A stretch of DNA of 64,000 nt from Ctenosaura bakeri (Eukaryota; Chordata; Lepidosauria; Squamata; Iguanidae), in the NCBI GenBank assembly GCA_948474755.1, contig CAOLHI010002121.1:124001-188000 (forward strand), in the 5' to 3' direction. This document shows, piece after piece, positions 22,265 to 35,670 of this stretch (within the stretch, counting starts at the first letter, position 1; each line of letters begins with the position of its first letter). Below the pieces are notes generated by a model, which was given only the letters and a program-made list of their open reading frames with translations, ran no database searches and had not been told where the DNA came from. The position numbers and the translations under genes were made by a program.

Positions 22265-22938
22265 CTACAATGGCATTGAGGGTCCCAGGAAAAGAAGGAA
22301 AAGCTTTAGGAGATGAAGCATTGATTTATTACATATGTTTATTTATATACACGTATATCTTGCCTCCCTCCCACTCTGAGTCTCATAACAAAATCACCAA
22401 ACAGTCAAAATCCGAAAACCAGTCATTATCACAAAAGAGAGTTATAACATCTAAATAAAGTATACTATTAAAAACAGTGCTGTGACAGGCCCTTATTTCT
22501 CTCAGGATTGGGTTTGCAGTCCCAATCTAATAAGGCACCCTGACACTTAGCCCTAAGGCCACCATTTAAACACAATCTTCATGTCAAAGGGCCAGGGTCT
22601 TAAGTGTTCCCTCAGAATGAATTAATTTATTTAAGGCAGCATGTTCTCCTGGGTTGCCAATGGATTTAGATAACACAGGCCAGCTCAGTAACTATACAAA
22701 AAACTGTATCTCTTACTGCAGTAACCATCAAAATAAAGTATCTTGTGAAGGTTCAAGTAAAATACAGTGTAGTTACATGAAACGGTCAAAACTTCTGACA
22801 GTCTATGCAAATGCCTCTTAGCTTTAGACACCAGTTTTCTGTGTCTTTTCATCAGCTGCTCAAACACCACGTGGCCCTGTCAATGGCCAAGATCTCACCG
22901 AAGGCTCTTTGTACAAATGGACTATTTGCCCTATATAT

Positions 22939-23027
22939 GGCCATTTCTGCACTAGCCTGTTATAGCGCTATGATTCCACTTTCAACATCCTATGGAATCC
23001 TGGGGTTTGCAGTTTCGGGAGGGGCTT
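22939..23027. mobile_element. Half of a palindromic MITE in a unit B intron
   Basis: One arm only, from GGCCATTTCTGCACTAGCC to the GTTTCGGGAGGGGC centre, nearly identical to the left arm of the copy at 42536. The second arm is missing, so deletion through the hairpin is likely. It occupies the intron site that holds a SPIN-like element in C and a CR1 in D. Confidence 0.85.
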
Positions 23028-23369
23028 GAGCTTGGTTTCACTCTTAAGGTACTGCTCCTCTTGCCTAGCAATCCACCAACAAGTTGCACTTGCATTCCAA
23101 ATAGCTGAGCTTCCCCCACAAAGCCCTTTGGTCACAGGCACTAATTTCAAAACTGTTTAAAAATACTGAAAACACTGTAACTTTCATTACTATCTTTTTT
23201 TTCTCTCTTTTGAGCTGTTTTAATACTTCCAACAGTTTAATTCTGTCTTAACGGGCACTTTTTAAAACAATACAATTTAAAAACATAAAAAGTATAAACC
23301 GAAGCAACTACTACTGCTACTATTACTACTACTAGAAGTAGTAACAACAACAACAACAATAACATTATA

Positions 23370-23515
23370 ATAGAATCCCACTGGGTGACCTTGAACAAGT
23401 TACACTCTCTCAGCCTTAGAGGAAGAAAAGGGCCAATGCATTCTTAAATCTTGCTGAGAAAACCTGTGACAAGGTCACCTCACCATAAGTCAGAAATGGC
23501 TAGAAGGCACAGAAC
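23370..23515 (+). repeat. tRNA-derived SINE 3' portion
   Basis: CCCACTGGGTGACCTTGAAC, ACACTCTCTCAGCCTTAGAG, CCATAAGTCAGAAATGGC and AGAAGGCACAGAACAACAG. Only the body and tail are present. The counterpart in unit C lies at 41305-41425. Confidence 0.85.
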
Positions 23516-23593
23516 AACAGCAATCCTGATCTTTTTGTGAAAACAGATCATTCTCTCTCTCTTGGAAACAGTGACACTAAAACACTCTCTCAC

Positions 23594-23946
23594 CTGCCTC
23601 TTCTCTTCCGCCTGGCTCAGGAGGAAGCCCTCTGCCAGGGCCACCGCCTGGGAACTGGTCTCCGCTCCACACTCCCTGACCCAGTTCTCCATCTCCGGGG
23701 GCAGGACAGCCAGGAACTGCTCCAGGATCACCAGGTCAAGCATCTGGGCTTTTGTGCGTTCTTCTGGTTTCAGCCACTGGCAGCAAAGGTGGTGGAGATG
23801 GTTACAAAGATCTCGAGGGCTTTTGGCCTCCTCGTAGCAAAATACCCTGAAGTGCTGGCGCTTTGCCTCAGAGTGGGTATTGACTTCAGGGTCTCTTTCT
23901 GCTGCAGGATGAGAAGAAATCTGTTCCACCATGTTGGTTCCGGATT
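23594..23946 (-). CDS. Unit B SCAN-domain exon
   Basis: The start codon at 23932 lies 14 nt after the acceptor CCCTCCTAG (exon start 23946). The frame runs to the donor AGGCAG|GTGAGAG at 23594. It encodes 113 residues. A short leader ([16 protein letters not shown]) precedes a complete SCAN domain at about residues 25-110: [54 protein letters not shown] and [15 protein letters not shown]. The domain is inferred to dimerise, possibly with the paralogous A, C and D products. It ends in phase 0, in register with the linker exon. Nearly identical to the unit C exon. Confidence 0.92.
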
Positions 23947-24594
23947 CTAGGAGGGATGGAGAGAGCCCTTCTTTTTCTGGAAAGAAAGAAGCACAGGATT
24001 GGTTATGAAGACCTATAAAAGCCAGGGAGATGTCCTCTCAGCTATGTATTACGTGCTTTCTGGGCACAAACGTATTTTCAAGCATTCGAGTTCCTAAGTC
24101 ATTCTAAACAAAGCTTTTCTGTGGGTGAAAATCTCTGATTCCATTCTGAGTCTGTCTCATTGGTCTTTTGCAAACTTTTATAATTGCAACAACTGAACTC
24201 AAGGTCGCTCACAGATAACAATGTAACAACAAGTTTGAAATTGGCTGTCCTACCCTGAGAACATCCATTCGTTTACAGAAAATGTTGATGTTTATGCTAG
24301 AATGGACCCTGTTCTCTGGACCTTGCAACATGTGAAAACCACTTCTACTCACTCACACTTTCTCTGTTCATGTAATGCTGAAAGTTCCATAAATTGCTGA
24401 CGCTTCCAAAGAAAGTTTGTCCATCAGACCAACTTTTGCTCACTCAGCTACGCTGACAGGAGGTTGGAAAAGGTGACCCCATTGGCCAAAGAACATGTTT
24501 GTTTGTTTCTGTCTTCCTTCGTAATTTGATTCAGGGCTCAAATCCAGTACCATGCCATACGTGGGAAGCTCCAGTAGGACTGAGACATCAGTCC

Positions 24595-24745
24595 CACTCA
24601 GCATGGGTGATGGAGAGAAGCCTTCTTTCTCCTGACAATCTCTGCCTCAAAGCCCAGGATTGGCTATGAAGGCCCAGAAAGCCAGGGAGATGTCCTCTGA
24701 GCTCAGTACTAATTTTCCACTGAGGGCAGGAACATATTTGAGGGA
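24595..24745. repeat. Local duplication of the unit B SCAN 5' flank
   Basis: GATGGAGAGAAGCCTTCTTT, CAGGATTGGCTATGAAGGCC and CCAGGGAGATGTCCTCTGAG repeat, with changes, the sequence at 23950-24085 just upstream of the SCAN exon. Unit C has a single copy (41845-41960), so the extra roughly 510 bp in B arose by local duplication or insertion. Confidence 0.8.
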
Positions 24746-24834
24746 CGAAGGGAAATGGCTTCCGTACCACCCACCATGAAAGAAAAGGATCTTCTATCAG
24801 AAAGAGGGTTGGGAATCTTGCAGTCCTCTGGAAG

Positions 24835-25070
24835 TTGCTGGACTGCAGCTCCCATCATACCTCACCACTGGCTATGCTAGCTAGGGATCCCCAGCCAGCT
24901 TGTGGTTATTGCTTGGCTACAACTCCCAATCTCCCCCAGTCAGCCTTTTTTGGACTGCAACTCCCAGCATCCCCCAATCCGTGTGGTTACTTTTTGGACA
25001 ACCAGGTATCCCCAGTCCGCCTTGTCCCTTTTTTGGATTACAACTCCCAGTATCCCCAGCTGATAGAGAG
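24835..25070. promoter_or_regulatory. Cluster of ZNF143-like motifs, unit B
   Basis: Five copies in 230 bp of a phrase close to ACTACAACTCCCAGCATCC: near 24836 (GACTGCAGCTCCCATCAT), 24917, 24955 (GACTGCAACTCCCAGCATC) and 25039 (ATTACAACTCCCAGTATCC), plus a weaker one; another is near 25430 (ACTACACTTCCCAGAAT). The phrase matches the known SBS element bound by ZNF143/THAP11 in vertebrate promoters. Binding here is inferred. Confidence 0.6.
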
Positions 25071-26190
25071 AAGATGTCCGCGGTGGAGCATCTGTACTGA
25101 TGAAGGAGCAAAGACACCAATGGCTGAAAAAAACAAAGTCAAAGGCTTTCTTGTAGGAACTCCATTCCAAGATGGGAAAGTCACTCGGGGTGCTCTCCTC
25201 ATCTGGCCGCCTTCTCGGGAAGATCTGGTGAGAGAGAGGGGTGAGGAGAAGGGGCAGAGAAACCCCCCTGAGAGTTTCCATCACAGCGGGGTCAGGAGAG
25301 GTCGAGCCAAGAAGGGGGGACACTTGGGGTCACCCGGACCAACTCCTGAGCACGGGGAGGCATGCGGGATCCTTCAGGGCTAAGCCTTGTTGCCCTTCTA
25401 ACCCCAGCCGCCACGGGTGGGCTTTTGGACTACACTTCCCAGAATATCCCAACCGACGTGCGTACTTGTTTGGACAGCACCGTCCAGAATCCCTCAGGCA
25501 GCTGGGTAATTTTTTGGGAGAAAAACACTCAGAGCTGCCAAGATTCTGGGACCTGCGGTCCAAAGAAAGTACAGGTTGAACCTCGCTGATCTGGAACTTG
25601 GAAAACCTCCCAAAAAAGAAACTTTTGGCCACTGGGCACCAGCTTCCGCTTTTGAGGTGGTGGCTGTGGCGCTCCTGCTTCTTCATCTCAGACACTGCTG
25701 CAAAAGTGGAAGCCGGCAGCTAGCAGCAAAAGAGGAAGACGGTGAAGATGGAGGAGGCATAAATTTGCAGCAAGCACTATGCTTGGATTCCCACCATTTC
25801 ACGGATCCTCAGTCGCTCTTCAGCCTCGCATTTCATACAGAATGCAAGTAGCTGACAAACAAGACACAAGGCTATTCCAAAAAATTTGCTTTTCCAAAAT
25901 CTGAAAAAAATCAAAAATACAATCCCTTCTGGCCAAAGCATTCCAGGTAAGGTCTACATACCAAAACACAATTTATGACCATTTTGTGAGGATGGGTTAA
26001 GGACTACAAAGTAAGAAAGCAAAGGGGAACAAGGTAAGAACTGAGGAGCAGCCATGGTGAGGGAGGGGGTCTGGTCAGATGCATTCCCATTTTTTGGTTT
26101 CCCTCAAGTTTTGGCATCCCCCCTCTTATTCTCTAAGGCAGGGAAGGGAATCATCCTAGCTGCCAGCATCCCTTGGGGGGGAGTACCAGA
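24890..26190. other. Promoter-proximal segment inverted relative to unit C
   Basis: The reverse complement of this segment aligns in order with 42120-43480: ATTCCCTTCCCTGCCTTAGA, TCACAAAATGGTC, GCTACTTGCATT, GAGATGAA-CAGGAGC and the CTGCCTGAGGGATTCTG block all match in opposite orientation. Sequence on either side (before 24890 and after about 26450) aligns in the same orientation. Both breakpoints fall at ZNF143-like phrases (CTAGGGATCCCC and GCCAGCATCCC). Confidence 0.85.
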
Positions 26191-26859
26191 AAGTCCCTGC
26201 CCTGGACCCAAAGGGGGTTTTTTGTCCCAAATAAAAGGCACCAGAGGGTCTGGGGGGAGAGGAGTTTTGTCCCAACAAGGTCAGCCTGAGGGCTGAGGAA
26301 CCCTGGAAGCTGGATCCCCCCCCCCCCAAAAAACACGCACCCCCCCCCCCTTTTCCCCTTTTTTCATGGCCCAAAAAAAGGGGGGTGCGCGGGGGGGGGG
26401 GCTTCAAAGACAGGCGATGGGTGGCGGGGAGGGAGGGGGGTCCCTCTTATTGAGCGACCCCAAAGGGGGGAAGGAAGCCACGTATGGGCCCGACCCAGAA
26501 GGAAACATTGGCCATTTCCCGGGTTTTGGAGGGGGGTGTTCCTTTGGGGCCCCCCCCACGCGCCCTCCTGGGGGTCCGTGGGCCTCGAAATGGGCCCCTC
26601 CCCGACCCCTGTCTCCCTCTTTCTTCTTCGGGGGGGGGAGAAAAAGAAGGGAGCTCCCCCCCCCCTCTATCCCCAAAGAGTTTCCTTCCTCCCCCCGGAC
26701 CCAAACCCTTTTCCTCTGCCCCATTTCCCCCCCGGGGCCCCCCTTTTCCCTCTGGAAGGAGACCCCTGGGCCCTCCCCCCCCCCTTTCTGGGCTCGCATC
26801 CCCCCCCCCCAGCAGGAGCCCCTTTAAGCCCCCCCCAGGTCCCCCCCCAAGCCCCCTTC
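26191..26859. other. GC-rich, homopolymer-laden stretch
   Basis: Long C and G runs (up to about 12) alternate with sequence that matches unit C 43690-44040 with much shorter runs (for example the GAGGGTCCGTGAGCCTC block at 43754 versus GGGGGTCCGTGGGCCTC here). The expansions look like assembly or base-calling error. Open frames on both strands (Pro-rich and Gly-rich) are low-complexity artefacts. Confidence 0.6.
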
Positions 26860-27085
26860 CTCCCCCCCCCCCTCCCCCCCCCCCTCCCCCCCCCCATTTC
26901 ACCCCACACCCCGCAGGGCCGGCGGTCCAAAGCGGTGCCGGCGCAGGCGGGGGGATGCTGGGAGCTGCAGCCCAAAGGGGGAAAAGCCCCGGCAGCCACA
27001 GCCTCCGCCTTCTTCCGGGGAAGCTCAAGGCCCTCCCTCCGGTTCCTTAACCCTTGGAGCGGCTCCTCCTGGCTGGGAAAAAAGG
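26860..27085 (-). promoter_or_regulatory. Unit B promoter and putative first non-coding exon
   Basis: CpG-rich block that aligns with 44060-44275 of unit C. On the gene strand it carries a conserved GGAGGAGCCGCTCCAAGGG start region, an ETS-type CCCCGGAAGAAGGCGG and a ZNF143-like GCTGCAGCTCCCAGCATCC. ETS plus SBS motifs in a CpG-rich block are typical of housekeeping-type zinc-finger promoters. The likely first-exon donor kept in C (GTGTGGG|GTGAGTG) reads GTGAAAT here. Transcription start is not determinable. Confidence 0.55.
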
Positions 27086-27112
27086 GGGGGGATTTTTTTT
27101 CCTTGAAGGACA

Positions 27113-27262
27113 TTTTCCGCACTACACTCTTATAGGCATGATTCCACTTTAAACCTTTCCTGGGGAACCTGGGGTTTGCACTTACCCCCCCCCCAAAGGT
27201 AAAACCCCCAGGTTTCCCAAAGGAAAAGTAATCTGGGTAAAAGTTGTAGTGTGGAAAGGGCC
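27113..27262. mobile_element. Palindromic MITE, diverged copy
   Basis: TTTTCCGCACTACACTCTTA and GATTCCACTTTAAACC on the left, AAGTTGTAGTGTGGAAAGGG on the right; the centre has decayed. Same family as 11113-11285. Confidence 0.7.
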
Positions 27263-27454
27263 CCTTGTTTTACTCTTTTTTTCATCATATCGTCGTCGTC
27301 AACTTTATTTACCCTCCACCCCCCCCCCAGGTTGGGACACAAAAGCAATTAAACAATTAAAAAGGGCCCGGCTAACCCCCAAAAATACGAAAGTTAAAAC
27401 AACACAATCATGATTTCCTGTTTACAGTCGTAAGACCTTGTTCACGATTTTATA

Positions 27455-27690
27455 AATATCAATCGATCAATTAATAAATTTTTAACGGTCATTGACCACA
27501 TAAACATTTTTTTAAAAATTACTCTAATATAAAAAAAAAGAATAGTAACACACAATTGCAGTTAGTGCTGAAATTCACATCATAACATAGTTACATTGGG
27601 TACAAGCGTGCTCAGTGCATAGAAATTTTTTTTAAATATGTTTTTATTTGGTCAATGACCGTAAATAAATGATTGATATAACTATAACTA
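27455..27690. repeat. AT-rich imperfect inverted repeat
   Basis: Left arm ATCAATTAATAAATTTTTAA then CGGTCATTGACCAC; right arm GGTCAATGACCG then TAAATAAATGATTGAT. About 35 bp can pair over roughly 220 bp. Probably an AT-rich MITE; no target duplication identified. Confidence 0.65.
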
Positions 27691-29094
27691 AGAGATTGAT
27701 TATAGGGGATAAGTTGTATACTCTGCTTATAACAATATTTGATAGTGATAGAGTCATTTTATTAGGTTTTTGGATATATACTATGAGAGTAATAACTTTA
27801 TGTTAACTTTAGAAAGCTAATGGCTTTGTTGTTGCTTCCCAACTCTCCAAGGATTTCCCAGAGATTGGTTTTGGAACCAAGAACCCTAAAGATCAGAACG
27901 GACCCTATAACACAGAGCGCTTTCCTGTGACAAAGACCCCCAACGTGTGAAATAGTGGCTGCACCACTGAGACTCTGCAGTGGAGGAACGGTGACTCCCC
28001 GTCAGCTTTAATAGAGCCTCCTTCAGCTATGGAACCGAGGTGAACCTCTGTCCATATTAGGAAAGCCAGGCGGGCTCTCATTTTCCAAGAGACTTTTGTC
28101 TTCTGTTTTCTTTCTTTTGATTCCGTTGCATGATGTACTGGAGAGCATTAAGCCCGGTGAGAGGTGGTGGCTCTTGCAAGCAAACCCAGAAATGATGTTG
28201 GCATTGCTTCTTCTTTTTTGGCCCCATGCCACCTATGTGAAGCTGAAGGACGAATGCTGGCTGACTCTAGGAAGCAACGTAGTAGGGCTGGAGTAGGGTC
28301 AGAGCTATTACTGCAATGGAGCCTTTTTTTATTTGATATTTTTGTCCCTTGTCCACTAGTCCCAAAGCCGGGTTTTTCCCCACTCATGATCCCTGTGTGT
28401 CCTGCTGACAAGCAGCATGCGATCCTGCCTTGCAACTCCAGGGCAGCTTCGGGATCCCTTGGGATTCAAAAATCTTGGCCTCTTTTTCCCCATGTTGTTT
28501 CACATACAGTTGCCAGTTGAAAGACAGGCTGGGGCTCCTGAACATTTCGGGTTTCCCCGGAAGAGGGAAAGTCAGAAGACTCCCTCAGAAACCCTTTGGA
28601 TTCAAATGATAAAAAAAGTTTCTCTTTCTTTTAGAAGGAACATCTTCTCAATTTCTCTCTGCTGCCCAGCTCTGAAAGGAACAGGATGCCGGGCCCCAAT
28701 ATTTACCCTGGCAAGGGCTCCTGGGACTATAAAGCCTCACAGATCTTGCAGCAGAACAAGATACTATAATGTCAAGTGGGATGAAAGTACCCGCACATGA
28801 ACAAACAAACACACACACACACACACTGCTTTCCACTGACAAGCAGAGGTATATTTTGGATGGGACAAATGGGGCACGTGCCCTGGGCGCCAATGCCAGG
28901 GGGAAAAAAAATGAAGTTCCCCCTACCCTCTTGCCCAGACCTGGTCTCCACGCTTCCCCCTCCTGCCACTGGGGTCCTTCTGGTCCAGTGCGGCGGGAGC
29001 AGTGGTGGCAGCAGCAGCCCCCCCCCACCCGTCCCCGCCCTTCATCTCCGCCAAAGTCCTTCCTGGCCCAGTGCACCCAGGGGACAGCAGTACA
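27691..29094. other. Inter-unit region, no gene recognised
   Basis: Contains a (CA)n at 28809-28826 and, from about 28850, a GC-rich repeat-like segment (GGCACGTGCCCTGGGCGCC). Longer open frames overlap on opposite strands and have no domain. Confidence 0.4.
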
Positions 29095-29660
29095 CATTTC
29101 CCCATTTGTGGACTAAGAGACTGTTGAGGGGTTTAAAAGGGGGAAAGGGGGAGGAGGACTTCTGGACCCGTAGAGGGAGAAGGTGGTGGTGAGAAGCAGA
29201 CATCAATGCAGAAAAAGCTGAGTTGGCCTGCCCCCCACCCCAAGAAATAGAAGTGTTCCCCTTTTAATCCTCTTCCAAGGGAGAATTGGAAAGCAAAGCA
29301 GAGCTTAATAAGGCATTGTAGGAGCTGAAGAAAAAAAAAAAAAAGTTGTTTGGGAAAGTTTTTTTAACCTAAAGCTTTTGAATACACTACAATTCCAGAA
29401 ATGCCAAAAAAGATAACAAAAAGAGAAAAAGAAGGCATTAAAAGATAAAGCATAAATGAGTAAGATTAAAGAAAAAAGATGACTGCCGTTCTTCCTTTCA
29501 ACGATCTTTTTTTTTTAAACTTCTCTAAAGAAAAACCAACAGTTTTCTTACTATCTCCTATTCCATTATTTCTCAATTGGCAAAATTATTTTCCTTGTAC
29601 TCGCTTGGTGAGCTGTGATTTCCCAAAATCTATTTTTCTTCCTAAGCTCTGTCAATATTG
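29095..29660. repeat. Duplicated flank, paralogous to 11060-11830
   Basis: Marks the 5'-side boundary shared by units A and B: the same blocks in the same order as 11060-11830, without the foldback MITE. Confidence 0.85.
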
Positions 29661-29792
29661 GGGGACATTTCCAGCCTGATTCAGAGCTCACTCGCAAGGG
29701 TGTAAACTACTCAGGATACTCTGTGCGGACCTATTATTTTAGATCTAGCCCCGTGTGTTTCTGAGGGTTTGGGGGTAGCCTTAACATAAGCT
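29661..29792 (+). mobile_element. LTR 3'-end fragment
   Basis: CAGCCTGATTCAGAGCTCAC, GTGCGGACCTATTATTTTAG and GTTTGGGGGTAGCCTTAAC match the 3' ends at 47900-48072 and 63560-63660. A recurrent LTR terminus here reduced to about 130 bp. Confidence 0.65.
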
Positions 29793-29796
29793 TCTC

Positions 29797-29945
29797 AACT
29801 GGGGTGCCCAGAACTGGACATGATATTCCAGGTGGGGACTGACCAAAGCAGAATAGAGTGGTAGTGTTACTTCTCTTGACCTAGGCACCACGTATACTCC
29901 TATTGATGCAGCCCAGAATCACATTTGCTCTTTTATCTGCCATAT
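29797..29945 (-). mobile_element. CR1 fragment, minus strand
   Basis: GGGTGCCCAGAACTGGACAT, GACCAAAGCAGAATAGAGTG and TCCTATTGATGCAGCC encode, in reverse, the CR1 block LYSAL-RP-LEY-VQFW. Homologous fragments at 14130 and 48090 sit at the same place in B and D. Confidence 0.85.
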
Positions 29946-31547
29946 TACAATATTGATTCATGTTGGCTGACCCCAAAGCATAAAATAATTTTAAGCTGTC
30001 TAAGTTCCCTTTTGGGTTCCTCATCAATCAAAGATGTTAAAAATCATATAGGAGAAAAATGGTGACGAAAACCGCCTACATTCTGTTCTGAGATGTTGTC
30101 CGTTTAGGATGGACTGGAGGGATTTCAATGTTGCAGAAGCCACTCTTCTTGTTGCCCCTGTAAGAGCAATTAAAAACAACAACAACCAGGTAATAAAATT
30201 TCAGCTGCAATTAGCTGCAGAAAAGTAACTTCTCCTGAGACCCAGATGTCCAGTGTAAGGCCACCTGATCCTATTCTTTGGCAGAGAACATTGAATTTCT
30301 TTCAAATTCAATTTCTCAAAAACATTGGGGGGGGAAAATTTTTAGGTTCTCATAGTATTCTTTGGCACCTTTTAACCCCCAAATTGCAGTGCCAAACTGG
30401 AGTCCAATGAAAATTTTAACTTTTCTGGAGGTCAAAGAACACATTCAGCAGCTGAACAGGTTAGAAAATGCAATTCATAACTAGTCGAAGCAGTTTAAAA
30501 TGTTAAACCATGCAGTGTCGGCCAGAATATTTATAAAAGCAATTCAGCTCCTAAGCCATACTTACATAGAAAGGAAAAAGTCATACTTACATAGGGGAGA
30601 AATCCCCCAAAAAAACCTCAGATGAGGAAATACAGAACATATATTTTTTTTTATTTGAATGAAATTATCTGAGAAAGTGTAGTAGATCCTTATTGTAACA
30701 CGTTCAACGGTATCACAATCAGACTCCCACATACTCCCCACAGGTTTCAGGCGTTGGCCAAGAAATCTGAGGGGAACCCCCGGCAGTGCTAGAAAATGGC
30801 CGGGGGGCAAATTTTTTAAATTCAATCATCTTTTCTTACCTCACCTTTCTCTGAGTTGGCAACCCAAGTACTGGTCAATTATTATGCGCAAGCTTCCCTG
30901 ATGGGGCAAGGAAGGCACAGATGATTGAAAACAAGAGGACATAGCAGATATCCTTGCATAAATCCAATAATTTATTTCTAAATTCAATAATCTATTCCAA
31001 TGATCTATTTTTATCTCACATTTACCTGAGTTGGCAACCCCTACAAACTGGCCAATTAATATGCACACACTTCACTGGATGGGTCAGGGAAGGCCTAAAA
31101 AAAGAAATACAGGACATACAGGATATCCTTGAATGGATGAGTTTCTTCACGAGTTCTTCAAGAGCTGCCTGGATGAGTTTATTCACAAGATGCTGTGAAT
31201 GTATTCATCTGAATACATCTTATCCTCCCTCCCCACTTAAAAAAAAAGGCAACTCAACATTGTTTTAAAAGCAGATTATGCAATAAAATGGTAAAATCAT
31301 CACCAAAATAAATGAACAACAAAACCTTCAACACAATAATCAATAAATATTGCAATAGTTGAAGAGGTCATGCTGAAGAAATGCAACTTCAGCTGCTTCA
31401 TAATTGAAGTGAAAGGAAGACCTAAAACTGCATTTCTGAAAGGTCTGTCTACACAATCAACACTGATCTAATTTTTTATTTTGGTAAACCCCAGGTTGAA
31501 TTTTTTTTAAAGTCAGCATATATATGTTTCTTCCCTGTGGGAATTCT
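29946..31547. repeat. Unit C 3' flank
   Basis: Collinear with the B and D flanks (TGAGATGTTGTCC at 30090, the CATGCAGTGTCGGCCAGAAT block at 30510). A local tandem duplication of about 175 bp is seen between 30838-30960 and 31012-31135 (CTGAGTTGGCAACCC occurs twice). The homologue of the B poly(A) hexamer reads AATACA, although an AATAAA lies at 31178-31183 on the minus strand. Confidence 0.8.
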
Positions 31548-33682
<2,135 letters not shown>

Positions 33683-33697
33683 CTACATTGGAAGAAA

Positions 33698-33730
33698 AAA
33701 GAGAGAGAGAGAGAGACAGAGACAGAGAGA
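33698..33730. repeat. (GA)n beside the unit C finger-exon acceptor
   Basis: GAGAGAGA with CA interruptions; a (TC)n on the gene strand, 16 nt from the acceptor. Counterpart of 18215-18242. Confidence 0.9.
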
Positions 33731-34304
33731 GACTAGATGACACAAAACAGGATTCTAAACTGGCACAGGAAGTTCTTTAAATAACTAAGTGAAGTATAGA
33801 ATACAGTCTGCAAAAAGCAAGCTCCAGTCAAGTACCCAACAGCCTCTCTATATTGGCATCAACTGGTGCAAATGTGATCTAGCCTACAGACTGCATTAGG
33901 AAATTTTGTACACATGCAATGGCCCCATATCAGGAAATTGGTAGGATATAAATCAAATCTATCAATCAATCCCCAGATTGGATCTTTTATCATCTGCAAA
34001 TGAAAGACACGCAACAAAATGAGCTTCAACATAAACCATGCCAGGCAGGGTTGGGGAAAGTGTGACCAACGGGACGCAGTCAGCACTAAGGCCATTTTGA
34101 TTCCCCAAAGTGTGTGTGTGGTGGTGGGGAGCAACTGTACCATTTTGGGGCAGTCTACTCATAAGTACTCACCAAGATGGGCCAAAATAATTCATCTGTT
34201 GACCTGTCATATCAAGCTTGGTGTTGTGTACATATTTCCTCCACAATTCAGTGCTCATCCCTTCTTTCAGGTTATTCCACTTGAAAACTGCTTCTCTTCT
34301 CCGC

Positions 34305-34450
34305 TTCTCAGAAAGGGTAGTGGAATAGCACTGCCCCATCACTACATTTGGAATGCTTTGGGAAGGTGTATTCCTAAATGGCAAGGGATTGAACTCGATG
34401 GCCCTTGGTGTCTTTCTTAGCTCTATGATTCTGTGAATATGACTGTCATT
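34305..34450 (+). mobile_element. CR1 3'-end fragment
   Basis: GGGATTGAACTCGATGGCCC and TTTCTTAGCTCTATGATTC; the C counterpart of 18785-18930. Confidence 0.8.
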
Positions 34451-34646
34451 CTGTCAATATGACTACTTGTTATAAAATAAACAAATATTCTTTACAAAAA
34501 TATAAATGAAGCATGCCAAACTGCTGGACGTGCAAGATGTGAGCACGGATGTCAATATCAGGGTGACTTGAGGGTCTCAAATTCATAGGCTCATCATGTA
34601 AGTTGAAGCCAACAGGATGGCAAATAACAACAAGTGCTGTCAGTCA

Positions 34647-34853
<207 letters not shown>

Positions 34854-34859
34854 TTAGTA

Positions 34860-35370
34860 GGAAAAATCTTTATTGCAGACAGATAAAAGTAAGTTCTTCT
34901 TCACCTAGCGCAACTGTGGAACTCACTGTCACAGGATGTAGCCATGGCCATCAACTAGGTGGCTTGAATAGGGGACTGAATAAATTCATTCAGTACAGAA
35001 TAGCAAAAGCTACAAGGCATTATAGCCCTTAGTGTGATGGAGGCAGGACAGTTATATATCCAGTATCAGAGGAGTATGCCTGTCTGTCTATCAGTGGCTG
35101 GGACTTGTATTCTGCTGATTGTCTTCCGATGAGCAACTGTTTGGCCATGGACGGAACTGGATGGTAGGAAAGACGGGCCTTGGGCCTGATACAGCACAGC
35201 TGTAAGAGCAGTGGAAAGTGCTGCCTAGAATGTGGTGGAGTCTCCCTCTTCGGAGGTTTTTAAACAAAGGTAGGATGACCATCTGTCAGGAGTACTTTGA
35301 CTGTGTGTTTCTGCAGGATGGCCCTTATAGTCTCTTCCAACTCTGTGGCTCTGTTCTTATGTTTCTATGC
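34860..35370 (+). mobile_element. LINE 3'-end fragments (CR1-like)
   Basis: AAGTTCTTCTTCACCTAGCG, GGAACTCACTGTCACAGGAT, then from about 35195 a CR1 end (GGTTTTTAAACAAAGGTAGG, CCCTTATAGTCTCTTCC). The C counterpart of 19373-19870. Confidence 0.75.
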
Positions 35371-35670
35371 TCACCAAAAGGGTAGGATCAAAAGGACTTA
35401 GGCACCAAATCTAGAAAACAATGAATGTCTATAAAGTACCAACAAAATCAATGGGAAACCTTGTGTCTGATTCAGCCCGACTCCTCTGATGTTCCTCACA
35501 CAGATTGTGCAAAAAATCCAAAAAGACAGAACAGGAGAGATGTTCAGAGGTAGATCCTCAAGATCCAAAGCTGGCCTTATTGAAAGGAAGGGGACAGATC
35601 CACATAGGCACAGGGGCACAGAGGACCCGAGGGGATTCCCTGACCTTCAATTCAATCAACGGTTTCCTAC

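Noticed and set aside
26366..27135. Long open frames on both strands (Pro-rich, Gly-rich, up to about 199 codons)
   Set aside because: They overlap in opposite strands, consist of homopolymer-coded Pro, Gly and Arg, and vanish in the cleaner paralogous sequence of unit C. Compositional artefacts, probably worsened by assembly error.
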